A DNA stretch of 64,000 nt from the NCBI GenBank assembly GCA_963691655.1, contig OY829326.1:78919235-78983234 (forward strand), in the 5' to 3' direction. Of this stretch, positions 35,200 through 46,553 are shown piece after piece. Position numbers and translations under genes: made by a program. The first letter of the stretch is position 1. Every line of letters begins with the position of its first letter. Under the pieces are notes generated by a model. The model was not told the DNA's origin. It worked only from the letters and a program-made list of their open reading frames with translations, and ran no database searches. The DNA comes from Toxonevra muliebris. Taxonomy: Eukaryota; Arthropoda; Insecta; Diptera; Pallopteridae.

Positions 35200-35400
35200 T
35201 ACAGGGAACCCAAAAATCGATCGGATTACAACTTGAACAAAGTTTAGTCCTATTTGGTAGTAGTTAGCACATCAAATTTAAACGAAATTGGTCAAAAACT
35301 CGTGAAGTTGGAGGGAGTAGAATATTGACATTTTGGTCAAAAATCCCTTGATTCGAATCCATGAAACTAATCACATATTGCATTTATAAAATCTTGTTCA
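35200..35400 (-). repeat. Dispersed repeat shared with the inner hAT element (11880-12090)
   Basis: The inverse complement of this segment matches 11880-12090: AAATGCAATA(T)GTGATTAGT, CTACTACC.AATA, GACTAAACTTTGT and TCAAATTTG(A/G)TGTG are shared. It is therefore a repeat present inside the 1578-bp hAT element and here independently. Confidence 0.65.
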
Positions 35401-35569
35401 ACGCATTTTCGACAGATTTTTATTTTATCTTTTAGAAAAACAAAAATTAAATTAACAAAGTCTAAAACTTAATTTTTTTTTTTTAAATCAAAACTAGTTT
35501 TGACTTTTTTTTCAAAAATTTACTTTTTTTGTCTTTGTAGTAGTACAAACGAGTACGTTCAATAAAATA

Positions 35570-35690
35570 AAAAGTTTTTCAATAACCGCATTATACGATT
35601 ACCGTAATAATCGCCGGTTACGATTAACCGCAAAATGGCTATTAACCTGCGGTTACGATTAATGATAATCGTAATCGGTGCATCACTAAT
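35570..35690. repeat. Palindrome-rich segment resembling a hAT terminus
   Basis: Multiple CGATTA/TAATCG and GGTTACGATTAA motifs (CCGGTTACGATTAACCGC, GCGGTTACGATTAATG, ATGATAATCGTAATCGGTGC) end at GTGCATCACTA. The pattern resembles subterminal repeats of hAT-type elements, with the inverted end TAGTGATGCACCGATTA. The matching opposite end was not found. Confidence 0.45.
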
Positions 35691-36159
35691 AAATATATAA
35701 TTTTTTATATTTATTGTTTTTTGTTGCTTGGAAAATCTTTTTCCAATGCCAAGATGAAAGCTGAAAAATACCGATATTTTATCTCAATGTCCAGATGAAA
35801 CCCGATTTGCATCTAGCAACTCTAATTACACCCGAGCAGTAGCGTGCCAAGAGGGATGGAAGGGCAATCTGGTCCAGATGGGCTTCGGCATCTATAGCCA
35901 CCCCCCGCCCCCCTCCCCAGAACCCGACAATCTTGGTTCACCAAATATATGCAGGAGCATTATATCTATAATAAACAGTGATTTTTGATCAAATAAAAAA
36001 TTTTTAGATTTTTCCAAAAAAGTCATCAGCAGTCAGAATTTCCTAATTCTTCAATAAAGGAAGAATTAAGAATTTAAAATATTATTTATATTATATATTA
36101 TTTTAATAATAATAATTAAATATAAATATTAAAATGGGGTCGAATATTCGAATCAATTC

Positions 36160-36645
36160 TGATTGCTTTAGGTCTGAATTTTAATCTGGTCTAAATTTTG
36201 ATTTGCTTTCGGTCTGTATTTATGATCCTTCTGGTCTGAGTTTTAGTCCTGGTCTAAATTGTAGTCAGAATTTTGCTCAGACCAGCGTTTACTCAGCGTT
36301 TGATCTGATTTCTGGTCTAAATTTTGGTTTGCTTTTAAATTGTATTTTGAGTTTTAATCTAACTCTTAGTTTGCGTTATGGTCGAAATTTTGGTCTGAAT
36401 TGGCTTGATTTTAATACGTATTTTAGTCCGAATCCGGTCTGAATTTTGTTTTAAATTTTGGTCTGAGTTCAGCTCGAATTTTGATCCAGTTTTTATTTGA
36501 TTTGAGTTAAAATTTTTTGGTTTGAATATTTATCAGACTTTTGGGTTTTTAGTCTGAAATTTGATCTGAATTTGGCTTCATTTTGGTCAATTTTTGCTTT
36601 AATTTTGGTCCGATTTGTGGTCTGACCGATTTGCGGTTGTTGCCA
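36160..36645. repeat. Degenerate GGTCTGAATTTT satellite-like array, block 1
   Basis: A core GGTCTRAATTTTG recurs about a dozen times with irregular spacing of 12-45 bases (TTTTGGTCTGAATT, CTGGTCTAAATTT, CCGGTCTGAATTTT, GTGGTCTGACC). The frames through it are open on both strands because the unit lacks stops, not because it codes. Confidence 0.75.
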
Positions 36646-37127
36646 GGTACCCGAAAGCGTACACAGATCTCGTTGAAATTTAAAATGTATTGGTTTTTTG
36701 GTCAAATTAGGCTATAAATTTAAATTTTTATAAAAATAGAATGCTTGGTTTTGGAGTTGTGAGATGATAAACTTACTTACCACCAGGCCGATGTCAATAG
36801 TGATATCGATGCTAAGAGTGATATGAATATATATTTTGAAAGTACGTTTGAACTACTATCCAAATCAACTGTTATGTTAATTTAATTTTTTCTTCTGGTT
36901 TTTGTTTCGACCAAAAATGACTGAAAATATAGAGATGTATCAAATTGTTTCATCAAAGTTTTTTCTCAAAGGAAATCAAAATTTTATACAAAGTGTTTTT
37001 CAAAATAGATCATTTAACAATATAAATCCGCCAGACAAGTCATAGGTCACATATGAAGTTATATGCTTGAACAAAGTGCTCGTAAGTGAACATACCGGCT
37101 GGGCAATAATGAGTTAATCAAGGTTTC

Positions 37128-37410
37128 GGTTGAACTCATTTTGATCTAGATTTTCGATCTGAATTTGGTCCTTTTCTTGGTTTGGAGCTTCGATCTAAAA
37201 AAAACTGTTTGAATTTTAGTTTGAACTTTGGTCGAAATTTCCCCATAAATTTCTATCCAAATTTAGTTTGAATTTGGTCTCAGTTTTGTTCCAGTTATCT
37301 TTTAATTTTTGGTCTGTATTTTAAGTGTGAACATTGATAAAATTTTTGCACTAGTTTTTGGTCTAGGTCTTGATTTTGGTCGATTTTGAGTCTAAAAATT
37401 TAACCTTTAA
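37128..37410. repeat. Degenerate GGTCTGAATTTT array, block 2
   Basis: The same core reappears (CGATCTGAATTTGGTCC, TTTGGTCTCAGTTTTG, TTTTGGTCTGTATTTT, TTTTGGTCTAGG) after about 480 bp of unrelated DNA. That DNA probably split one array or lost it by decay. Confidence 0.7.
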
Positions 37411-40400
37411 TTAGGTCAAATCAGCAATGGATCATAACGAATCAAAGAAAGTTCCTTTTTTCTAATAATAAGATTTTAAGGTACAAAATTGAAGATTCGC
37501 AGAGTCAAATTTTAACTTAGAGATATACTTTCTCTGACAAAATTGCATACAATTTCTTGTGAAACAACTTTGGCGTATAGCCGAAGTAGGTAAAATTTCT
37601 ATCCTACAATTCAAGCCACTTTAATAAATACATTGTTGATTTTTCGTGTCTTTTCTTATAGTTTTTATAGGACGAAATAGTTCGTGTTTGGTTTCAACCG
37701 AACCATCAAAACTTAAGCGGTTATTCCTACTTAGGTCGACAAAATATATTTTTATTTATTGTATTATTCTTAAGTTATACACATTTTTAGAGAGCTACTT
37801 CAGAACATCAAACGCGATTATTTCAAAACTACTTCACTAGTCGATGTAAAATTTGCAAAAGTTATTTGTTATCATAAAAATCAGAGGGCAAAATGTTTAT
37901 AATTAAAATATTTTCTAAAAAGGAAATAGGACTATTGTAAGTATTAGGTAATACTAATATTGATTGTGAGTGACTTACGGTCTTTGTAAAAAGTAAAAAT
38001 AAAACAAAGTTTTTACACCTGAGTATTTTTGATCGGACCAGTAGAATTTTGCAAACAGTTTCGCGAACCGTATTCGGTTTTATGGCTAATATATGTATTC
38101 ATACTCCAGTACCATTCAATACACATACATTGTACGTGTGTATTTGTGTGAATATGTATATCTAAATTTATGTTCCTAATCCTATGTACGCTATAAATAA
38201 CTTTACTTACGGTTGCGCCTCCTCCCAATACCAAATCCGGAAATTTATGTTTTTGACATTTTCTCCATTTCTGTTTGTTTGTTGTTGTTTTTTTTTTTTT
38301 TTTTTTGATTTTTGTTTAAACTGACGAGTTTTCTTGAGAATTCCAGTAAAATGTTATACAACAGTTGGAACAGTTGCCTTGTAACATTTCCATATTTCTT
38401 TCATTTGTTTTTGTTTGTTTGTGCAACGTTTTTGCCTTTTGCAGCAAATATTGCTGCAACATTATATCCTGTTGTTATTGCTGTTGCAAGGCAAGCAACG
38501 ACTGCGACGGTGACAATGTTGCTTGGCATTAAATTATGTTACTTGGGCGCGCGCGTTGCTGTTTCTCATGGGCTTCGTGTGCTTCATGTGCTCATGTCCA
38601 GTTGGCTTCCTTTTAGGGTGGATACGGTTTTTCTTGAATTGTTTTCTTGTTTCGATTCGTTTTTTTATGTTATTGAGTGTGTATTTGTATTTATGGAATT
38701 TATGTTACCCTCGGCATACAATTACATGCTGTGAAAATGTTGCACGCTTTGAATGTAGTCAATGTACGCATTTTTGTTCGTCGTAAAAAAAAAAACAAAA
38801 CAAACAAAATGTTAAAGAATTTATGTGGACTTTGGTAGCATAATTCTATTATTTGTAGTTGTATTTTATTTAGTTGCATTTTAAACAGTTAACAGACAGC
38901 TTCTTTTTTAGTTGCTTCTAAGGGTCTCTGTAGCAAACTTTTAAGCTTTTGTTCATCAGAATGTATTGATGTGCATATGTATGTATAAAGCAAAAACGAA
39001 AACTGAGCCTTCATAAAATATCGAAAAAAGTATTTTTGCACTATAAATATCCTTAAAAAATTTAAAAACGTGAGTCTGAATTTCTTTTATTTTTCATATA
39101 TTACTTAAAATATAACAAAGAATAAAGACTAGGGCCACGTTGAGCTGGGCAAAGAGAAGCTCTTAACGCTTGTTACCTTTAAACAAATTTTAAGTTTTAT
39201 TAACCAAAAGGTAAGTTTCCATCATGGACCTGGTAATATTTAAATAATTTTAAGAAAAAAAGGCCAGAATATTTATTTTTAACAGTCACAGGATCAAAGG
39301 ATCCGTTATTTTTATAAATACAAACTTTTAAATATTACTTAACCAAACTTGGCGCAAATATTCTTTATTGCCAGACACAGGTTAAACCCTGAAATGATCA
39401 TTATTGGTTAAGTAGGCGTGGTAACTCCGTTGTATATAAAATTTTCCAAAGGTGATATTAAAGGGTATCCTACAGCAAAATAAGTTAAAAATTTTCAAAG
39501 ATCGCTTATAAAATATCTGTTATAATCGTGAGGCAATTACAACCTGCCTCGTATACCAGAGCAATTTCACTTGTATGCGATGCACTACCCCACTTTATCT
39601 ATTTTATCCATTTCAGAGCACTAGCTGTATTTGGCTATAAAAAATATCTGTACCAATTTTGCTTAAGATTGCCCAAGTTTTGTTTGAGTTATCGCGGTCA
39701 CACCATACAGACAGAAAAACATTGATTTCTATAAGAAATAGGCGTGGCTATTGCCCTATGTTGACAATTTTTGAAATCGGACAAATCTAAGACCCCATAT
39801 ATTTTGACATGAGGTCATAATATTTCGGGAACTAAATAAAATACATTCAAAAAAATACAGGCAGAACAGTGAAATTTCTGTTTTTTATAAAGTGAATTTA
39901 CAAAAATCTTGCTTTGAAAAAAAAAAAAAAATAGATAAAATTGTCATTAAAATTCATTTGTGAATATCTCAAAAACTGAATTTGATTTCAAAAAATTGAA
40001 TAAACCATTAAAATCGGGATCTGTAAATGATATTGAATTCGTGTACGTAATCCCGAGCAAATGAAGGGACATGAAAAATAGTCCAAAAATTGCGTCAAAT
40101 TAAAAAGTGACAGCATAGTGAAGTTTTTTCAGATCCAGATGAACAAAAGTGGAAACAAATTTTTGAAATCAGAAAAGGGTCTTGAAAATACTGAAATTTC
40201 AATATAAATATAAATATTATTCGACTTCTTGAAAAAATGTTTGGTCAAAAAATTTTTAACACTGGATAATAAAAAAACTTCTTTCATATTTCATCGGTGG
40301 AATTGCTTTTATAAAGGCTTTACGAAATTGGTTCCATAATTTTCATGCTCCTTATCTTAGACGATCAATCTTTTTAATTCGGCAGAATGATGTAAGCATG

Positions 40401-40990
40401 GCTAATAACAGTCCCGTTCGGAGGGCAAAAAATTATAGCAACTCCACTTTAACGGTGGTTCTTGTATAAATTAAGTTTGCTAAAAAATAAAAGTTGAAGG
40501 TTCTTATGATTACATCGTCACCTACAATCCAAAATGCCGAAGATACATTTTTTTTTTACAAGGGAAACAAAAAACTTGAAATGAAAATTTAAACTCCATT
40601 TTTTCTATTTTTGCTTAAAATATGACGACAGATTTATTTATGCTTTTAAAATATTGTAAGGACATGCATATTAGTCAAATGCATCATAATCAATTAAAAA
40701 CTCGATTTTGAATTTTTTTGTTGTTACGGCTTTTTAGGTTTTAGGTTGCGATAAACTGTTATGCCTTTTTGCATATACATACTTATGAATAATTTGTGTG
40801 CACACCCTGCAAACAATTGAAAGATTGTAGGAAGAGAAATCGCTTTTGAATTTCCCATGGGACTTGTATTTGCTTCTCACGGAGAACGACGATCGAAAAA
40901 CGACTCGTTTGCGATTGTCTTCAGCGATAGAAAATGTTTGCAGGGTGGATACACATTTAATTTTTCTTTGCTTATCTTTTTCTACCCTAG
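37411..40990. other. Non-coding stretch with one triplet-rich island
   Basis: 38220-38800 has TTGTTGTTG, GCAGCAAATATTGCTGCAACA and GTTGTTATTGCTGTTGC tracts, with an open 140-codon plus-strand frame (38312-38734, TTG start). It is hydrophobic only because it is T-rich; I do not call it a gene. 39400-39430 repeats a motif of 19482-19503. The remainder shows nothing. Confidence 0.4.
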
Positions 40991-41157
40991 TATCTCAACA
41001 TACCCAGCGGTTTTTAAACAAGTACTTTAAAATGAAGCGCTTAAAAAGTGCTTCCAAGAGCACCATGCCACAGCAAACATGCGAACAACAAATGAATCTT
41101 TCATTCAAACAAAAAAAACGAGTATCGTTCAACGAGATGCTACAAACATTTGACTGA
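40991..41157 (+). CDS. Speculative terminal exon with an RVxF-like motif
   Basis: A strong acceptor context, TTATCTTTTTCTACCCTAG, ends at 40990. The open frame after it reads SQHTQRFLNKYF, MKRLKSASKSTM, LSFKQKKRVSFNEMLQTFD and stops at TGA 41155-41157. KKRVSFNE fits the RVxF consensus for docking to protein phosphatase 1, and it lies near the C-terminus as is common for such motifs. An ATG at 41032 could alternatively start a 41-residue peptide. No partner exon was found and chance is a real possibility; it lies within 300 bp of the U2 promoter. Confidence 0.22.
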
Positions 41158-41381
41158 GCGAGACACGAAGCGCTTTAGTATTCATGTATTCAGTGAACAA
41201 ACAAGTAGAGGTACACATCTAACGCACTCATTGTTGCACTTGTTTAGCGCTCTTGCAGTGCTTCAGTTTGCCGCTGGGTAACAACGAAGCACACAAGCAA
41301 AATGTTTTGTTTCTGCTTATTGGTTATAGTAAAATTTTTATTGGCATTGCTTAGTTGAATTATGAACATTGACATCATAAG

Positions 41382-41402
41382 TAATTCCCATTTGGTTTAT
41401 AT
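41382..41402 (+). promoter_or_regulatory. PSEA-like promoter element of the U2 gene
   Basis: TAATTCCCATTTGGTTTATA lies at -62 to -42 relative to the U2 start. Fly snRNA genes bind SNAPc at a 21-bp proximal sequence element A in this position with an AATTCCCAACTGGTTT-like sequence. The match in both position and AATTCCCA core supports an active gene. No TATA box is expected for a Pol II-transcribed U2. Confidence 0.8.
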
Positions 41403-41443
41403 TTGTGTACACTTAAGTAGCAGTCGTATTGGTGTTTACAGTT

Positions 41444-41635
41444 ATCGCTTCTCGGCCTTATGGCTAAGATCAAAGTGTAGTATCTGTTCTTATCAGCTTA
41501 ACATCTGATAGATCCTCCATCGGAGGACAACAAATGTTAAACTGATTTTTGGAATTAGACAGAGTGTTTAGGGGCTTGCTCCACCTCTGTCACGGGTTGG
41601 CCCGGTATTGCAGTACCGCCGGGATTTCGGCCCAA
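41444..41635 (+). ncRNA. U2: U2 small nuclear RNA gene
   Basis: U2 snRNA of the major spliceosome, which pairs with the intron branch site. The gene starts ATCGCTTCTCGGCCTTATGG and is 192 nt, the length of fly U2. The branch-site recognition segment GTGTAGTATCTGTTC is intact. Stem IIa (ATCAGCTTAACATCTGAT), stem IIb (CCTCC ATC GGAGG) and an Sm site in CTGATTTTTGGAA are present. Stem-loop III (GACAGAG ... CTCTGTC) and the terminal stem-loop IV (GGCCCGGTA...TACCGCCGGG) can form. All structural parts appear intact, and a PSEA-like element is correctly placed, so it looks functional rather than a pseudogene. Pseudogenes of U2 are usually truncated or lack promoters. Confidence 0.96.
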
Positions 41636-42129
41636 TTATTATATACATTACAATTAAAAATAGAAAGATTCCTACTAAGTTTTTTGTTACAAATTCTTCT
41701 GAGGCAATTTCTGAGTATCAAAAATCTACCACATCCCCAAAAGATGGAAGCTTTTGCGTGCAATGGAATAATGTGGGGAACCAGAACGTGAAGTTATGGA
41801 AGTGGTTTTTGTCCTCTTCTAAAATAAATCAAACTTTATTGAACGTTTTTTATGTAAAAATTTCCTAGTACATATGAGCTTATAAGAGAAAACACTTCCT
41901 GCCGCCGATAATAAACTTTCACAAACCTGAGGATTTTTTTTTGAAATTTTTTTCAGAGAACCGGTATTTGAAAAGTTCAGACTTGGTAACAGCGTCGTGC
42001 CCAACTCAGCACTTTTCCCACTAAAGTGAGTACTTTTTGAAAATTAAAACGCGGAAAAAAGTAATTTAGGGCTCAGCGCGGATAATCGATTTCATAGCCA
42101 AATAAAGGAAGAACACGCTACAACAAAAC
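41636..42129. other. Downstream of U2; no recognised feature
   Basis: AT-rich DNA follows the RNA end. The snRNA 3' processing signal of flies is too loose for me to assign. Possible foldback-like CACTTTTCCCACTAAAGTGAG at 42010 is a small palindrome. Confidence 0.4.
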
Positions 42130-42450
42130 ATGAGCAACAAAGATGAAACGAATCACATCTTTTCATTGCTGCCAAGTCCCTGATCCGCGTTAGCTGTAAC
42201 AACTACATAGGCTCCGATTCATGTTGTCTTTCAAACGATTTAAATGTAACGTCGAGGGCCTCAAAAGCTTCTGCATGAGATGATACTTGAAATACATCCC
42301 CGGTTTCTTCTTCCTCTTCTCTCTCGGTACCTTTGAACGTATCGATGTTTCCTCATCAGTTAATATTTGGAAACCTGGATCATAACTATCGCAGTTCAGT
42401 CACTTTTTGACAGTCTCTTCGTCGCACCCTTCACCTTGCTCCTGTAATCT
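42130..42450 (-). pseudogene. Pogo/Tigger-type transposase C-terminal fragment
   Basis: Minus-strand frames give DPGFQILTDEETSI and then, in another frame, HAEAFEALDVTFKSFERQHE, then LLQLTRIRDLAAMKR. This matches the C-terminal tail of pogo/Tigger/jerky-type proteins (EAFxALxxxLxWxE...RIRDLAAxKR). A stop (TAG) and a frameshift separate the blocks. No DDE core was found adjacent. Confidence 0.62.
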
Positions 42451-42726
42451 CTTTTAAACAATCGTCATGTGACTCATTTAAAGAATTCAATGGAGTTAAT
42501 TTTATTAAGCAGTATGCAATTTTGGAGCGTAAAAATCAGTATAGTACTGGGAGACACAGTATAGATAGAGCATTTAGTACAGGATGGGCCATCTACATGT
42601 GACCCATGTAAACTCTTAATACCTTTGATTTACGTTGTCAAATCGATAAACGTCATACCACAGTTGATGCGACATTTCAAGAAGTTAATTACCATGGATA
42701 ACTACACTTAGTGGTAGTCTCTCTAT

Positions 42727-43925
42727 GACCAAAAAGTGACCGTTTGGTGTGGTATAACCGCGAAATGTGTGATTGGACCAAGGCCGTATTTAGAGGGAGG
42801 TTTTTGGGGCTCTGACCCTCCCCCCCCCCCGAAATGTGGAAACTTTATTCTAATTTTTGAGATTAATTACCAATGGATGGAAAAAAGTCAAAATAAAATC
42901 TATTTAACGATATTTTTTACTTCCATCGGTTTTTTTTCTAAAAAGCCAAATGTAAAAAATAAATTTGAAATCTTAGTTACACTATGCGATCAAATCCGAT
43001 TTGTTTTCTTCGACATGAGGTTTGACTACGGATTCAAAAAGAGAAGGTGATACTGAGCACTCCTGCATTCATAGTTTTTTTTAGGTCAGTAACTGTTTTT
43101 GATTTAAAGTTTCGTCCTGAATCAATTTGAAAAGTTTAAAAATTAATAAAAATAGAAAACAATATCTGATCCTTGTAAAATTAGACTTGCTTGAACTCCA
43201 TTTTTTTTTCCTAAAACGTGACGTGATGGAAAGTTTTTGACCTCAGATTCGTGTTCAACGTAAAAAATTCTTTCGCAAAAACTCCATCTTAAAGCAAAAC
43301 CCATTCAGTTTTAAAATATAATTAATTCTTTAACACATTATTGCTCAGAGCACCACGACTAGAAAAATCTCTTTCAATGCTGTGACTTCACGAATTTATG
43401 GAATATAAGCCAACCTCATCCGGGTTCCTTATCATTGATAATGGCTCAAATTCCCATATGTGATCATTTGAAAAAAATGAGCCTCTACTATTTTTGGTAA
43501 TTTTTTTGAGGTTGGGTACATCATCAGAAGTGGGAAGTCAATGAGTTAATGAAATTATGTCCTTCACGATAATAAAAAGTGCATTAGAATGCACATTGAT
43601 TAATATTTATTTGAAAAAATTTAATTTGATTATTCTGTGAATTTTTTACCACTTTTGGCAATTTTTTTGAGGTTAAGATTAAAAAAATCGGAAAATTTTT
43701 CCTAAAATTTTAATTTTATAGGGTCCATTAAATGTATTATCGATTTAATTTATTGTATTTAAAAATCAGTTTGATAAAAATTATTTATAAATATTTTCAT
43801 GAACCTCCCCCCCCGCCCCCCTCCCCCCCCCCGAAAAAAATTTCTGGCTACGGCCCTGGATTGGAGTGTACTTTTTCGAGGACGAGCGATCGAAGCCACT
43901 TACAGTCAATGGTGACCGTTATAAC
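42727..43925 (+). pseudogene. Mariner-type transposase relic, split by a hAT-like element
   Basis: Plus-strand reading DQKVTVWCGITAKCVIG ends at 42777, and after the insertion continues VYFFEDERSKPLTVNGDRYN from 43866. Removing the insert and one copy of its duplication restores the frame across the junction. The motif VTVWCG..A..IIGPYFFED fits a Tc1/mariner transposase of insects. The preceding 42584-42720 (GATGGGCCATCTACATGTG) looks like the 5' end of the same element. Both flanks are otherwise eroded. Confidence 0.72.
42779..43858 (+). mobile_element. Non-autonomous hAT-like element, copy 2, complete
   Basis: A 1080-bp element with ends CAAGGCCGTATTTAG and, inverted, CAGGGCCGTAGCCAG. The flanking octamers GATTGGAC (42771-42778) and GATTGGAG (43859-43866) differ at one base, consistent with an 8-bp hAT duplication. 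Both subterminal regions have C-rich runs (42820-42830, 43806-43832). Internally it matches copy 1 at 2547-3335. No transposase. Whether the target duplication is 6, 7 or 8 bp depends on where the end is placed. Confidence 0.8.
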
Positions 43926-44869
43926 TGTTTACTATCACTGTTTAACATTTCTATATATACTGATTTAAGAAAAAAACGATAAATTAACCTTGATAAAATA
44001 ATAAACTTGATGTAGAAACTAGAATTTTACAGGTTCGTAACATAGGCAAAATTCAGGTTCTTAACATGGGCAAAATGTTTATTTTCCTCATTTTGCTGTT
44101 TTTAACTTATAATAACTTCTAAAATACTGTGTTAAATATATTTGATCACAGGAAATACTTATTACTCATAATGTGGCGTAGAAATATTTTTAATTTTTTA
44201 CACCTAGTCACCTTATTCTCTTGGGGTCAGTCAAAAAATACTACAGCCTCTAAAATTGAGAAATAAATTTTCTTTGTTTTTTGAAGTACTAAAATTTCTC
44301 ATTTAAGGCATATGGAAATGGTGTTTTGAAAATTGGATCATGGCATCTAGTACTGGGACGATATATGAGTTAATCTAACATTATCTAACATAAAGTAGTC
44401 AATGTCAAAATTTTTGTCACAACATTATTTTAAGTAAAATAAATGTGGAAACACTCACGAACACCCCGAATGCCCTAAAAGAATTCCTACACAATCAAAG
44501 TAGATAAAATTTGACATAATAATACATATGTTAAAGTATCTAAATATATTGTCAATATAAATATGTAAAAATAAAAGTGCAATCGTTTTTTTTGTCGCTG
44601 AAAAACTATGAAGTAGTAGTAAATAAGAGTCCACATTTGTGATTTGGTTGTGCCCACACACAATATTTTGCAATTGGCTGGTAACTGGAAAAAGGGTCTG
44701 ACTGACAATAAGGTTTATTACGTTGGGTGTTTTATGATGACATTTTGTGATTAAAGTCCAAATGTATTTTTTATTTCATATTCCTATGAGAGTGTGTGCG
44801 TGCATTTGTGTTTGTAAATTATGTGTCTGCTTGTGATTTAAGCGCAGAAACTTATACATATATACAATA

Positions 44870-46553
44870 CAGTGAGTCACAAAACTGATCACAAAATGTT
44901 GGAATATCAGAAAGTCATGGCTCTGAAGAAAAAGAAAGAGTTTTTTGAAATTGGATTAAATCTGCAGCTCAAGCATGTCGCTTGAAGTTATTGGAATTTC
45001 GAATAAAATTTACTTATTTTTTAATTTTTCAGCCAACAAATTTGTAATTTAGAAGGCATAGCCCTATGAGCTATTAAATGATTGAAAACAAGCAGTGGTT
45101 TTCTATGTACATATGGTTGTGCACTGAATCCTACTTGGGATGTAGAATCACGTCAGGACTTGAAAATCTTAGATCATTTTCTATCGTCTATAAAAATTAG
45201 AAGCGATTTTTTAAAATTTTTTTATTTACTTGCTTCACTAGAAATTTTTTATCTGACCTTGGATTTGGAAAACATCAGAATTTTGTCAAATTACCAGATT
45301 TTATGCCAAACTATGCACTATTGCTAGAAAGTGGAGCGGAAGATAGCCATATGTACACTTTGAGCCGACACACAAAGTACGTTTGGAAAACATTGTGTGA
45401 GTACAAGGAAAATAGGCTTCCTCACATACTGTTCGAGTGCGTTGTACTCAAAAATGTCTTCGGAGCAAAAAGTCTAAACGATCTAGGCGCGGAGTATGAT
45501 GTGAGGTTCAACTCAGAAGATATTAATGCAGCGGAGTGGCAAGAAAGCTGCGTCCGGATACTGAGTGCGTTGAAGACAAAGAACAAAAGCGAGACAATTC
45601 AAAAGGCATAATCAAGTACGTCGAGATTCTACAAATATCTGGATTATACGAAACGATTAACGTATATTAAAGACGACATACAAAGGAAAACATCGCAATT
45701 ATTTTCAAAACAAGGTTGAGTCTTCTGACGTTGAACGCGTGCACGTACGGAAACACAACAAAATTATGTACGCTATGTAACACAAATGAAAAAGAAAATA
45801 TACAGCATTTTATCGGAAGATGTCCTGTACTTGGAGAGTTCAGAAATAAATATTTTTGTAAAGAAAAATTAGAAGAGTTGGAAAAAACTATCAAGCTATG
45901 TATACCCAACCTTAAGAAATAGAAGTTTTCTCATTGCAGAGTATGATTATTAAATTTTTTTGAGCTGTAACAGACGACATTTTTTCATTGTCACTAAATT
46001 ATTTTTTCATTTAATTCTTTATTTGCAAAAGTATGTTATAAACAAAATGAATTGTAAATAATATTTTTTGAATAAAGAAACTATTATTAATATATATTAT
46101 TATTATTATTACAAAAATTCTAACCTAGTAATAAAAATTTCAAATTAAAATAATTTTTTACCGTTCATAAAATACGTAAATAAATTTGTATTTTTACAAA
46201 TTTGTATTTTTTCTTTATTTATTTTATTATTTACTTTCAAACTCCTTTAGAAAAGTGTTTGATCTGATCTGGAAATTCATTTCAATTTTGAAAAAATCTA
46301 GCTTTAAAATATCGATTATGATTTCTTTGGACTTAAAAAGTTTTATAGCAACTATAGAACACTGATCTTTCAAAAAATGAAAAGCTTAAAAATTAAATAA
46401 AATCTTTAACTATGTTCTAACTTTTGGTACTTTAGGAAGCCTTGCGTGACCCGAAAATATTACATGATTCCTAAAAAAAATTTTTTTTCTTGGATAAGCA
46501 AGCAAGAAGCCTGAAAAAATATTGTGCTTTGTGAACAGTTTTGTGACTCACTG
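44870..46553. mobile_element. Tc1-type element, non-autonomous, with a LINE inserted
   Basis: The ends CAGTGAGTCACAAAACTGATC and, inverted, CAGTGAGTCACAAAACTGTTC match over at least 26 bp, and both are flanked by TA (44868-44869 and 46554-46555). Outside the LINE insertion (about 45300-46130) the internal sequence is AT-rich and non-coding. Subterminal left and right sequences are not further complementary, so this is a short-TIR Tc1-type element. Confidence 0.85.
45303..46115 (+). pseudogene. LINE 3' end: C-terminal ORF with CCHC-type motif and tail
   Basis: Frames give HTKYVWKTLCEYKENRLPHI, LNDLGAEYDVRFNSEDI and KTSQLFSKQG. A second open part, LTLNACTYGNTTKLCTLCNT, continues NEKENIQHFIGRCPVLG and ends near 45920. 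The CxxC...H...C pattern is the zinc-knuckle-like C-terminus of jockey/I-type LINE ORF2. A 3' UTR of about 150 bp follows, with AATAAA at about 46071 and an ATT/TAT-repeat tail (46085-46110). It is broken by stops and a frameshift between the two frames and is 5' truncated. Confidence 0.72.

Larger units (their letters stand above)
32952..35824. mobile_element. Possible outer hAT-like element enclosing the mariner
   Basis: The left end TAGGGTTGCCATATGG and inverted right end TAGAGTTGCTAGATGC share about 12 bp, and TGTCCAGAT occurs in the same orientation relative to both ends. Flanking octamers TGTACACC and ATTACACC agree in six of eight bases, which could be an old hAT target duplication. 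No transposase motif was found, so the call is tentative. If correct, the mariner at about 33611-34860 is nested within it. Confidence 0.35.

Noticed and set aside
36203..36705. Open frames on both strands in the GGTCTGAATTTT array
   Set aside because: A stop-free repeat unit explains them.
38312..38734. 140-codon open frame on the plus strand
   Set aside because: Starts at TTG in T-rich triplet-repeat DNA; hydrophobic by composition only, no domain or splice signals, and an overlapping frame is equally open.
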